DNA of 19,742 bases. Origin: JAEUIT01 sp034439815. Lineage in GTDB: Bacteria > Planctomycetota > Phycisphaerae > Phycisphaerales > SM1A02. This document shows positions 8,266-14,585 of the stretch, piece after piece. The translations under genes were made by a program, and so were the position numbers. The number at the start of each line of letters is the position of its first letter. Position 1 is the stretch's first letter. The DNA lies in assembly GCA_034439815.1 (NCBI GenBank), contig JAWXBD010000280.1:1-19742 (forward strand), read 5' to 3'. The notes under the pieces were generated by a model. It had not been told where the DNA came from, made no database searches, and saw nothing but the letters and a program-made list of their open reading frames with translations.

Positions 8266-9608
8266 CAAGAGGCCCAGCGCGACACGACCAGTGTGTCGTT
8301 CTGCCCGCCGAATCCAAAGGAATTCGACAGACACACGTCGACCTTGGCGCGGCGTGCCACATTCGGCACGTAGTCGAGGTCGAGCGAAGGATCGGGCGTC
8401 TGATAGTTGATCGTGGGCGGCAGCATGCCTTCCTCGATCGCCATGACACACGTGATGAGTTCGACGGCCCCCGCCGCAGCGATGAGATGGCCCATCATGC
8501 TCTTGACGGAACTCATCGGAATCCGCTCTGCGTTGTGCGCAAATACGCGCTTCACCGCCTTGGTCTCGATCGAGTCATTCTCCTTGGTGCCGGTGCCGTG
8601 CGCGGAGATGTAATCAATCGGTGCGCGGCCGTCCGCGCGCGTGCTGTGCGGATCGATGCCGGCCTGGCGCAGCGCCATCGTCATCGATGCTGCCGCCCCC
8701 CGCCCCTCGGGCTGAATGTCCGTGATGCGGAACGCGTCGGCGCTCGATCCATATCCGACCACTTCGGCAAGCGGTTTCGCGCCGCGCGCGGATGCGTGAT
8801 CGAGTGTCTCGAGCACGACCATTCCAGATCCTTCGCCCATCACAAATCCGTCCCGGTCACGATCGAACGGGCGGCTCGCCTTGGTCGGATCCCCTTTGCT
8901 GGTCGACAGCGCTGTCAGCCGGTTGAAACCGGTGACGCCGAGCATGTGGATCATCGTGTGCGTGCCACCGGACAGCATGACGTCGGCATCTCCTCGCTTG
9001 AGAATCGTGCAGGCTTCGCCGATTGCCTGGGTGCTCGCGGCGCACGCGGTGAGGCAGTTGTATGCGGGACCGCGCAGTCCGAATTCTCGGGCTAAATGCG
9101 ACACCGGCATGTTGGGCTCCTGCTCGATTTCGCGCAGCGCCGTCATCTCGCGCAGCGCCGCTTCGGCCCAGCGCCGACCGTCGATCATGCCGGCCGCTTC
9201 GTCCCAGCCCGCAATGTTGGTCGCGAAGTAATGCTCGGTGTCGAGCACACCTTCCCCCGCGCCGAGATAAATGCCCGCACGCCGCGCGTTCACAGCACCG
9301 GACTTCGAAAGACCCGACTGCTCCCACGCCTGTCGCGCGGCGCCCAGTGCGAAGCACGTGTTGAGGCCGGCCGTGCGATGTACCGCCATGTCCTTCACGT
9401 AGCGCGTCACATCGAAGTTGCGCACCTGGGCTGCAAAGCTGGTTGGAAACGTACGCGCGTCGAATCGATCAATCGGCGCCATGCCGCTCGCGCCCGCCAT
9501 GAGGTTCGACCAGACCGACGCGAGGTCGTGGCCGAGCGGCGTGATCCATCCCATGCCGGTGATGACAATGCGCGGTTCGTTCTGCATAGGAGTCGAGTGA
9601 AGAGTCAT
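8265..9608 (-). CDS. fabF: Beta-ketoacyl-ACP synthase II (FabF-type, catalytically complete)
   Basis: This thiolase-fold condensing enzyme performs decarboxylative Claisen condensation of an acyl chain with malonyl-ACP in fatty-acid or polyketide synthesis. All catalytic residues are present: Cys189 (LTACAAS), His337 (SAHGTGT), Lys369 and His374 (SVKSMMGH). The C-terminal gating loop NSFGFGGQN is intact. It has 447 residues against about 413 in E. coli. Most of the excess is an 8-residue N-terminal extension and an insertion around 133-165, before the GLRGPAYN segment, in a region that shapes the substrate pocket and dimer interface. The ATG at 9608 overlaps the preceding stop as ATGA; an internal Met at residue 8 is an alternative start. 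The upstream partner gene encodes a catalytically dead homologue, so the two may work as a heterodimer. Confidence 0.93.
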   Translation of the reverse strand: MTLHSTPMQNEPRIVITGMGWITPLGHDLASVWSNLMAGASGMAPIDRFDARTFPTSFAAQVRNFDVTRYVKDMAVHRTAGLNTCFALGAARQAWEQSGLSKSGAVNARRAGIYLGAGEGVLDTEHYFATNIAGWDEAAGMIDGRRWAEAALREMTALREIEQEPNMPVSHLAREFGLRGPAYNCLTACAASTQAIGEACTILKRGDADVMLSGGTHTMIHMLGVTGFNRLTALSTSKGDPTKASRPFDRDRDGFVMGEGSGMVVLETLDHASARGAKPLAEVVGYGSSADAFRITDIQPEGRGAAASMTMALRQAGIDPHSTRADGRAPIDYISAHGTGTKENDSIETKAVKRVFAHNAERIPMSSVKSMMGHLIAAAGAVELITCVMAIEEGMLPPTINYQTPDPSLDLDYVPNVARRAKVDVCLSNSFGFGGQNDTLVVSRWAS

Positions 9609-10939
9609 GCGACGGCGCGGAGCACAATCGCGGCGTTCTGACCGCCGAGACTCGTGATGACAACGAGGACGTTCTTGAGCGTGGCGGCGCGGGCCGGCGT
9701 CACGTTCGCGTCAAGCGCGGTGCAGCCGGTCGTGTTGATGCGCGCAGGGAGTGTCTGCGTGCGGATCGCCTGCGCCCCGACGATGATCGCGAGCGCCCCG
9801 GCGCCCGCGCCGCAGTTGCCGACAAACGGCATGACCTGGATGAGCGGAATGGAGCGGGCACGCGAGCCGAACACACTCACCAGCGCCGCCGCTTCCGGCT
9901 GGTCGACGTGCGGAATCCCGCTGCCAAACGGCACGATCGCGTCGATCGCGTCGGCGGTGATCCCAGCGTCATCGAGCGCGGCCGCGATGGCCATCGCGAT
10001 CTCCTCGCCGGTTTCATTCACTTCGACGCCGATCGTGTCCGGACAAAAGCACTGCGAAGCGCCGAAGCCCGCGATCTCTGCGAGCGCCACCGCACCGCGC
10101 GCCGCCGCCGTCGCGCCGTTCTCGAGCACCACAATGCCGCCGCCGTCACCGAGCAGACCGCCGGTCGCATCCGGCGCGAATGGACGCGTGATCGTTGCAG
10201 GATCGACGCCCGTAGGCGTTGCCGCGAGCCGGCGCGCGAAGCCTTGGCGCAGCATGCTCATCGGATGCACGCGGCACTCGGCGCCGCCAGACAAGCAAAC
10301 GTCGGCATCGCCGCGCTGAATCACGCGCATCGATTCGCCGCACGAAAGACCGGCGGACGCTTCCGCGCAGGTGATCGTGTTCGAGGGACCTTGGCAATCG
10401 TGAATGATCGTCACGTGGCACGAGAGCATGTTCGGCAGATACTTCAGCAGCCACAACGGTGTGAGATTGGTCATGCCAGTCTCACCCCAATGCGCGATGT
10501 CGAAGTTTCCGTCGGCGCCGCGCGAGGTCCAGAGCGCGGCGGTCAGCTCATCAACATCCGCAGCAATCAGACCGGCGCCGATCTGACAGCCGAATCGATC
10601 CGGTGGGATGGTCGGTGTCGCACCTTCGGTCGCGCGAGTCACGATACCGGCGTCGCGCACAGCCTCTTGGGCTGCGCCGACTGCGAACTCGATGTCGCGA
10701 GCCATGACCTTCGTCGCCTTGCGGTAGCTCTTGGGAACGGCGGATTTCACGTCAAACGTGTCAAGCAGCAGTTCCGCAGCGGCGTTCGATGCAAAGCCAC
10801 TGGCATCCCAACGTCGAACGGGCGCGATCGCGGAGCGACCTTCGAGGAGTGCGGACCAGAGCGGCTGGATGCCGACGCCAAACGCGCAGATCGGACCGAG
10901 ACCAGTGATGACAACACGACAACGTTCTGGGCGAGGCAT
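9605..10939 (-). CDS. Beta-ketoacyl synthase homologue lacking all catalytic residues (chain-length-factor-like)
   Basis: This 444-residue thiolase-fold KAS homologue aligns without gaps to FabF around each active-site motif, yet each key residue is changed. In the segment GPSNTITCAEASAGLSCGES the catalytic Cys position is Glu (codon at 10361-10363). NAHGT becomes VPFGS (His to Phe). TKSMTGH becomes VMPFVGN (Lys to Met, His to Asn). The FGFGG gate is reduced to TSLGG. Structural motifs are kept: MPRPERCRVVITGLGP opening, RGDADVCLSGGAE, and GDGGGIVVLE. It overlaps the intact FabF gene by ATGA, an order reminiscent of the KS-alpha/CLF pairs of type II polyketide systems, where Gln usually replaces Cys. 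The likely role is a non-catalytic heterodimer partner. The start at 10939 matches the family N-terminus and is preceded by TACCAT at 9-base spacing. Confidence 0.88.
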   Translation of the reverse strand: MPRPERCRVVITGLGPICAFGVGIQPLWSALLEGRSAIAPVRRWDASGFASNAAAELLLDTFDVKSAVPKSYRKATKVMARDIEFAVGAAQEAVRDAGIVTRATEGATPTIPPDRFGCQIGAGLIAADVDELTAALWTSRGADGNFDIAHWGETGMTNLTPLWLLKYLPNMLSCHVTIIHDCQGPSNTITCAEASAGLSCGESMRVIQRGDADVCLSGGAECRVHPMSMLRQGFARRLAATPTGVDPATITRPFAPDATGGLLGDGGGIVVLENGATAAARGAVALAEIAGFGASQCFCPDTIGVEVNETGEEIAMAIAAALDDAGITADAIDAIVPFGSGIPHVDQPEAAALVSVFGSRARSIPLIQVMPFVGNCGAGAGALAIIVGAQAIRTQTLPARINTTGCTALDANVTPARAATLKNVLVVITSLGGQNAAIVLRAVA

Positions 10940-10948
10940 GAAGGGGAG

Positions 10949-10954
10949 ATGGTA
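10949..10954 (-). promoter_or_regulatory. Candidate -10 box of the synthase operon (TACCAT)
   Basis: On the minus strand TACCAT is followed by CTCCCCTTC and the ATG at 10939, with no Shine-Dalgarno. The leader is nearly identical to that of the DAHP synthase gene (TACCATCTCGCCCTTC). It lies only 27 bases downstream of the rtcR remnant stop. Confidence 0.35.
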
Positions 10955-10980
10955 GCCGCTCGGGCGTCGTGCAGCGGCAT

Positions 10981-11151
10981 TCACACCCGCACGCGCTGCC
11001 ACGAGAGTCCGAAACGCGCGAGATGCTTCCGCAGCCGATTCGCATCGTTCAGCGCCTGCCGCTTGCCGCGTGACACGTTGAAGAGCGTGCGTCCCGCCTC
11101 AGAGATGCTGGCGCACGCGCGGCATGTGCGAATCACATCCGCGAGCTGCAC
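10981..11151 (-). pseudogene. rtcR: rtcR remnant: C-terminal 56 residues of the RNA-repair operon regulator
   Basis: The last 56 codons match the C-terminal DNA-binding end of RtcR, the sigma-54-dependent activator of the rtcBA RNA-repair operon. The recognisable segment is VQLADVIRTCRACASISEAG, followed by TLFNVSRGKR, NDANRLRKHLARFGLSW and a stop. In intact RtcR this tail follows a CARF-like sensor domain and an AAA+ domain, and neither is present. The frame continues upstream to 11397, but beyond 11151 it runs antisense to the rtcB remnant and looks like shadow sequence. Family identification is from memory of the RtcR C-terminus. Confidence 0.7.
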
Positions 11152-11154
11152 GCT

Positions 11155-11319
11155 GACATCCTCTTCAACGGCCGCCAGTACCCACTCGATGAGGCGCCGA
11201 AGGCGTACAAGGACTTCGACGAAGTGCTCCGCAGCGTGCGCAGCGCGCGACTCGCAACGGAAGTGGCACGACTCAACGCTCCATTCGTGATCAAGGACGG
11301 CGACGAAGCGGACGACTGA
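11155..11319 (+). pseudogene. rtcB: rtcB remnant: C-terminal 54 residues of RNA ligase RtcB
   Basis: The plus-strand frame ends at the TGA 11317-11319 and encodes 54 residues. These include YPLDEAPKAYKDFDEVL and a tail ending in FVIKDGDEADD. The DEAPxAYKD[IF]DxV motif is characteristic of the C-terminus of the RtcB 3'-phosphate RNA ligase. No start codon or upstream RtcB sequence is seen. The frame runs back into the antisense of the rtcR remnant, so nearly all of the roughly 400-residue gene is missing. Identification is strengthened by its position between rtcR and rtcA remnants, the classical divergent rtcR/rtcBA layout. The fragment is short, so another RtcB-like family is possible. Confidence 0.6.
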
Positions 11320-11344
11320 GGCGACGACGGATTCAACACAGCGG

Positions 11345-11374
11345 CACAGAGGACCACAGAGGGCCACAGAGAAT
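11345..11374 (+). repeat. Three 10-base tandem units starting CACAGAG
   Basis: Units begin at 11345, 11355 and 11365: CACAGAGGAC, CACAGAGGGC and CACAGAGAAT. An inverted copy, CCTCTGTG, sits at 11488-11495 on the other side of the gap. Short CACAGAGG repeats of this sort look like a dispersed intergenic family; that is an impression, not a search result. There is no cas gene and no spacer structure. Confidence 0.7.
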
Positions 11375-11442
11375 GATGCAGGAACTTCTCTCGTCACTTG
11401 AAGGAAGAAAGGAAGAATTGGAGCGATGAGAGTCCAGAGCCC

Positions 11443-11454
11443 AGTGCGCGCACT
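11443..11454. repeat. Perfect 12-base palindrome in the rtcB-rtcA gap
   Basis: AGTGCGCGCACT is self-complementary. It is flanked by CAGAG and CTCTG, which extend the possible stem, and further out by complementary purine and pyrimidine tracts (about 11399-11416 and 11459-11478). The whole could fold as a cruciform or hairpin. Its role is unknown. Confidence 0.5.
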
Positions 11455-11466
11455 CTGAACCTCTTT

Positions 11467-11487
11467 CCTTCATCCTTCATCCTTCAT
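11467..11487 (+). repeat. Three tandem copies of the heptamer CCTTCAT
   Basis: Exact units lie at 11467-11473, 11474-11480 and 11481-11487. A related CCTTCATCCTTC occurs at 7580-7591 in the mscL terminator region, so the same kind of sequence appears in two intergenic spacers in this window. Confidence 0.7.
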
Positions 11488-11540
11488 CCTCTGTGTTTAT
11501 CCCCTTCCGTCTGAAAACGAGTACGTCAATGCCCAGCGAC

Positions 11541-11972
11541 ATGATTGAAATCGACGGTGTCACGATCGAAGGCGGAACGCACACGAGCTGGGCGCCGCCG
11601 TTTGATTTCGTCACCGGCTCGCTTCTGCCCGCGCTCGCGGGACTCGGCGCGACGGTGACGGCGCGGCTTGATCGCCACGGGTTCTACCCTGCCGGCGGCG
11701 GCTCGATCCATGTGCGCATCGAGCCGACGACGTCGCCGCGCGCGGTGCAGATTTATGAGCGCGAGCCGGTCGTGCGCCGCAAGGCGCAGGTCATCATCGC
11801 CAAGCTCCCGTTCGCCGTCGCGACAGCCCGCGGTGCGGGCGCTTGCAGTCTCACGACCACGGCGCTGTCACGCCACGCGACCACGAACAGTGAGAGCGTG
11901 CGCACATTCCTAGGACGAGCACCATGCATTGAGCCGCTCGACAACCGAACCGTGCGCTGGACGATCGCGTAG
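11541..11972 (+). pseudogene. rtcA: rtcA remnant: RNA 3'-terminal phosphate cyclase with two in-frame internal deletions
   Basis: Full RtcA is about 340 residues and cyclises RNA 3'-phosphates through a histidine-AMP intermediate. Here 143 residues remain, in three blocks. Block 1 is the family N-terminus MIEIDG. Block 2 matches the middle: EGGTHTSWAPPFDF, then DRHGFYPAGGG, then PVVRRKAQVIIAKLPFAVA. Block 3 is the C-terminus: GAGACSLTTTALSRHATTN, then VRTFLG. Compared with E. coli RtcA, about 115 residues are missing after block 1 and about 100 after block 2, yet the frame is preserved. The position matching the catalytic histidine (SRHATTN) is retained. The open frame extends upstream to an ATG at 11493 (also 11529), but those residues derive from the spacer. 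A non-functional remnant is most likely; a minimal protein cannot be excluded. Confidence 0.75.
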
Positions 11973-11987
11973 ACCCTCCGGTCGCCG

Positions 11988-13418
11988 TCACTTCGACGGT
12001 GGCACGGCGCGTCCGCCCATCCGCCGCGAGATCAGCATCGCCATCTCGAGCGCCTGCTCGTAATTCAGCCGCGGATCCACCTGCGAGCGATATGACTTCG
12101 ACAGATCGACCTCGGACAGACCGCGGGCACCGCCGATGCACTCGGTGACGTTCTCTCCCGTCAGCTCCAGATGCACGCCGCCCAGGATCGTGCCCGCCGT
12201 CCGATGAATCTCAAACGCCTGCTCAAGCTCCGCAAGAATGTGCATGAACTTCCGCGTCTTCACCTGCTTGCCGGCCCATGGACCTTCGCCTGGCACGACT
12301 GTTTCGGTGTTGCCATGCATCGGATCGCAGCTCCATAGCACCGTGCGTCCCGTCCCTTGCACCGCGCGCAGCAGTTCGGGAAGATGCTTCGCGATCTGGT
12401 GCGCGCCGAATCGATGAATCAACGTCAGGCGACCAGCCTCGCGCGCCGGATCAAGCGTCTCGATCAGCCACAGCAGATGCTCGATCGTCGTGTCCGGCCC
12501 GATCTTGATGCCGATCGGATTCGCGATCCCGCGAAAGAATTCGACATGCGCACTGCCGCGCGTCGCGGTGCGCACGCCGATCCATGGAAAGTGCGTCGAC
12601 AGGTTGTACCAGCCGCTCCGCCGCGGGACCTGTCGCGTCTGCGCCTGTTCGTAGAGGAGGATCAGACCTTCGTGGCTCGTGTAGAAGTCGACACGATTGA
12701 TCTGACCGATCTCCGTGCCGGCGAGCGTCTCCATGAAGCGCAGACTTTCGCCGATTGATTCCACGATGCGGTGGTAATCAGCGGCGAGCGGCGAGTGACG
12801 CACGAATTCAAGATCCCAGTAGTCGGGATGGTGCAAGTCGGCGAACCCGCCGTCAACGAGGGCGCGAATGAAGTTGAGCGTGAGCGCCGATCGTTCGTAG
12901 CCACGCAGCAAGAGCATCGGGTCTGAGACGCGATCACCCGCACTGAATCCGATGCGGTTGACGATGTCACCGCGATAGCACGGCAGCGTCACGCCTTCCT
13001 TCGTCTCGCTCAAGCTCGAGCGCGGCTTCGCGTACTGACCGGCAAAGCGCCCGACGCGGATGACGCGCTTGCGCGTGCCGTGCACAAGAACGAGACTCAT
13101 CTGCAGCAGGATCTTCAGGACGGATGTGATGTGCGGGCTGTCGCACTCGTCGAAGTTCTCGGCGCAATCCCCTCCCTGCAGGAGGAACCGTTCCCCGCGA
13201 GCTGCCTCCGCGAGCTCCGTTTTCAACGTCTCAACCTCGCCCGACGTCACGAGCGGCGGCAGCTTGGCGATCGTGGCGATCACGGACTCGGCAACGGCTG
13301 AATCCGGATACTGGGGCTGCTGATCGGCGCGAAATGCCCGCCATGAGGTGGGCGACCACGGAGCGTGAGCCGGTCCGGAGGGGGCTGCGGGGCCAGTTGC
13401 GGGGTTGGGTTCGGACAT
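11988..13418 (-). CDS. Class II 3-deoxy-7-phosphoheptulonate (DAHP) synthase
   Basis: This enzyme condenses phosphoenolpyruvate with erythrose 4-phosphate, the first step of the shikimate pathway to aromatic amino acids. It has 476 residues, typical of the plant/Mycobacterium-type (class II) family. Visible hallmarks are WSPTSWRAFRADQQPQYPD (21-39), LLQGGDCAENF with metal-ligand Cys85 (79-89), RVGRFAGQYAKPRSS (121-135), GIANPIGIKIGP, SCDPMHGNTE and GGVHLELTGENVTEC. The frame is open to 13502, but the ATG at 13418 gives the expected N-terminus just before WSPTSW. No Shine-Dalgarno is present; TACCAT lies 14 bases upstream. It converges on the rtcA remnant with 15 bases between stops. It lies 112 bases downstream of the tRNA gene on the same strand. 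Confidence 0.95.
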   Translation of the reverse strand: MSEPNPATGPAAPSGPAHAPWSPTSWRAFRADQQPQYPDSAVAESVIATIAKLPPLVTSGEVETLKTELAEAARGERFLLQGGDCAENFDECDSPHITSVLKILLQMSLVLVHGTRKRVIRVGRFAGQYAKPRSSLSETKEGVTLPCYRGDIVNRIGFSAGDRVSDPMLLLRGYERSALTLNFIRALVDGGFADLHHPDYWDLEFVRHSPLAADYHRIVESIGESLRFMETLAGTEIGQINRVDFYTSHEGLILLYEQAQTRQVPRRSGWYNLSTHFPWIGVRTATRGSAHVEFFRGIANPIGIKIGPDTTIEHLLWLIETLDPAREAGRLTLIHRFGAHQIAKHLPELLRAVQGTGRTVLWSCDPMHGNTETVVPGEGPWAGKQVKTRKFMHILAELEQAFEIHRTAGTILGGVHLELTGENVTECIGGARGLSEVDLSKSYRSQVDPRLNYEQALEMAMLISRRMGGRAVPPSK

Positions 13419-13432
13419 GGGCGAAGGGCGAG

Positions 13433-13438
13433 ATGGTA
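13433..13438 (-). promoter_or_regulatory. Candidate -10 box of the DAHP synthase gene (TACCAT)
   Basis: On the minus strand TACCAT is followed by 14 bases and the ATG at 13418. The leader TACCATCTCGCCCTTC matches that of the synthase operon (TACCATCTCCCCTTC) except for one extra base. A start of transcription about 7 bases after the box would leave a leader of only about 7 bases. Confidence 0.35.
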
Positions 13439-13511
13439 CGGGACGGAACCCGCGCCCTACGGTTATGCGCCTTCCGGCCCCGTTCAGCCGATAGTGCTGC
13501 ACGAAGTCAGT

Positions 13512-13529
13512 TCGGCTTCGGGAAGCCGA
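13512..13529 (-). terminator. Perfect hairpin just downstream of tRNA-Leu
   Basis: TCGGCTTCGGGAAGCCGA is an 8-base-pair inverted repeat around a central GG, beginning one base after the tRNA 3' end on the minus strand. It could terminate or help process the tRNA transcript. There is no T-tract after it, so read-through into the DAHP synthase gene is possible. Confidence 0.4.
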
Positions 13530-13530
13530 G

Positions 13531-13614
13531 TGCGGGCGACAGGAATCGAACCTGCACGGGTTTCACCCCATGGGAACCTAAATCCCACGCGTCTGCCAAT
13601 TTCGCCACGCCCGC
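13531..13614 (-). tRNA. tRNA-Leu (anticodon UAG)
   Basis: The reverse strand gives an 84-base tRNA with a 7-pair acceptor stem GCGGGCG/CGCCCGC and discriminator A. The D-arm region contains TTGGCAGA. The anticodon stem is TGGGA/TCCCA around the 7-base loop TTTAGGT, so the anticodon is TAG. A long variable arm typical of class II tRNAs follows, then the T-arm core GGTTCGATTCC. UAG decodes CUA and, with wobble, other CUN leucine codons. The 3' CCA is not encoded: the next bases are CTC. The gene lies upstream of the DAHP synthase gene on the same strand. Confidence 0.96.
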
Positions 13615-13627
13615 TGCGTGTTCCGAC

Positions 13628-13633
13628 ATCCTA
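13628..13633 (-). promoter_or_regulatory. Candidate -10 box of the tRNA-Leu gene (TAGGAT)
   Basis: On the minus strand TAGGAT ends 13 bases before the tRNA 5' end, which would give a short leader of about 6-7 bases for RNase P removal. No good -35 hexamer is at the standard distance. The inverted repeat ATTGCC (13642-13647) / GGCAAT (13657-13662) lies immediately upstream and could be an operator. Confidence 0.3.
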
Positions 13634-13744
13634 CCTGCTCGATTGCCAATGAGATCGGCAATGACTTCAGCCGTGTGACGCAATGATTCCTGAAGCTCCG
13701 CACATCGTTCCCGACATCGTTCAGTTCACCTGATCGCCTCTCCC

Positions 13745-14524
13745 ATGAACTCTCCCATGACCTTCAGTCAGTCGGCCGCATTCAGCATCGTCCCCCTCAT
13801 CGCGCGCATTGTTCTCGCGCTGGCGTTCATTCCCGCGGGCTGGAACAAGATCATGAAGGACGCTGAGTTTGCAGGAGACGACGCGAAACGTCTTCGCGAA
13901 CTGCAAGTCGTCGCTTCCGCGAGTGACTCGAGCCGTGCGTTTGTGGTTCCAGTCGCTCTCCTGCAGGCGATCCCCAACCCGGATGCGCCCATCGGACCCG
14001 CGCCTGATTCTCCCGCTGTGCCTCCGCCGACGCAGGCGCCGCCGCGCGGCGGGGATGCTGAGTCAGGCAGCGGTACGGGGACCAGCGCCGGCACCACGAC
14101 TGGCAGCCCGGCAACCGGACTGGCGACGGGCGAACCGGTGAAGGCCCGGGCGCTCCATCGGGTCACGCTCATGGTCGAACGCGCAGGCATGCCCTACCCG
14201 ACCTGGATGGCCTGGGTCGCAGCAATCACCGAACTCGTTGGCGGCGTCTGTCTAGTCGTCGGCCTCTTCACGCGTGTGTGGGGACTCGGACTCGCGATCG
14301 CGATGGGCACCGCCTTCTGGCTGACGAGCTGGCCGGTGCTCCAGTCGAAGAGCCTCTTCACGCTGACGATCCCGGAATCCAACGCATTTGACGCTCAGAT
14401 TGCACTGCTGGCGCTGGCGTTCGGGCTGCTCCTCACGGGCGGCGGCGCCTTGAGCCTCGATCGCCGGATGGGCCGCGGAGATCACGACGGAAAGTTCAGA
14501 AAGCCCGCGCCCGTAAACGACTAG
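13745..14524 (+). CDS. DoxX-family membrane protein with low-complexity loop insertion
   Basis: This is a multi-pass inner-membrane protein of the DoxX/DoxD-like superfamily. Family members have been linked to redox or thiol-stress functions, but no specific role can be assigned. It has 259 residues. TM1 (about 14-36) ends in the family-typical FIPAGWNKIMK. TM2 (about 154-175, ITELVGGVCLVVGLFTR), TM3 (about 177-196) and TM4 (about 215-237) follow. Between TM1 and TM2 there is an inserted stretch rich in Pro, Gly, Ser and Thr (about 75-133) with repeats such as GSGTGTSAGTTTGS; it is probably a disordered loop on the extracytoplasmic side. The alternative start is Met5. The stop is a TAG inside a 21-base tandem duplication. 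It lies just upstream of the VWA/ExbB/ExbD cluster on the same strand. Confidence 0.85.
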   Translation: MNSPMTFSQSAAFSIVPLIARIVLALAFIPAGWNKIMKDAEFAGDDAKRLRELQVVASASDSSRAFVVPVALLQAIPNPDAPIGPAPDSPAVPPPTQAPPRGGDAESGSGTGTSAGTTTGSPATGLATGEPVKARALHRVTLMVERAGMPYPTWMAWVAAITELVGGVCLVVGLFTRVWGLGLAIAMGTAFWLTSWPVLQSKSLFTLTIPESNAFDAQIALLALAFGLLLTGGGALSLDRRMGRGDHDGKFRKPAPVND

Positions 14525-14543
14525 CCCGCGCCCGTGAACGACT
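14502..14543 (+). repeat. 21-base tandem duplication spanning the doxX stop codon
   Basis: Units 14502-14522 and 14523-14543 differ only at A14515/G14536. The unit length is a multiple of three, so the second copy stays in frame. After the TAG stop (14522-14524) it encodes PAPVND again, followed by TGA. The TAG itself is formed at the unit junction. Confidence 0.85.
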
Positions 14544-14585
14544 GATGCGCGGCCGGTTCCTCGGCGGCAGTTCGAACGGGACGCG

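Larger units (their letters stand above)
11320..11492. other. Gene-free spacer between rtcB and rtcA remnants
   Basis: These 173 bases hold no convincing gene. They contain the CACAGAG units, a purine-rich tract, the 12-base palindrome and the CCTTCAT heptamers. The repeats are nested and partly inverted: CACAGAGG near the left end, CCTCTGTG near the right end. This could be a small decayed repeat element lying in the old rtcB-rtcA junction. Confidence 0.5.

Noticed and set aside
10364..10375. Cysteine two residues before the Glu in the KAS-like protein as a shifted nucleophile
   Set aside because: The alignment to FabF is gapless from GPS to GDAD, so this Cys is on the wrong side of the nucleophile elbow, and the partner His and Lys residues are also lost.
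7606..10939. A complete type II polyketide biosynthetic cluster
   Set aside because: Only the synthase pair is present. No acyl carrier protein, ketoreductase, cyclase or phosphopantetheinyl transferase gene is in the window.
9908..11290. 460-codon plus-strand open frame opposite the KAS-like gene and the rtc remnants
   Set aside because: Its composition is shadow-like, and its last part is in a different frame from the rtcB remnant. The KAS homologue on the minus strand is well supported.
10981..11397. An intact 138-residue minus-strand gene
   Set aside because: Only the last 56 residues resemble RtcR. The rest is antisense to the rtcB remnant and spacer repeats, so it is better read as a fragment.
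11345..11487. CRISPR-like array
   Set aside because: The repeats are 7-10 bases, directly tandem and without spacers, and no cas genes are nearby.
11984..11999. Hairpin CCGTC/GACGG at the DAHP synthase stop as a terminator
   Set aside because: The stem is only 5 pairs with no T-tract, and such short stems are common in GC-rich coding ends.
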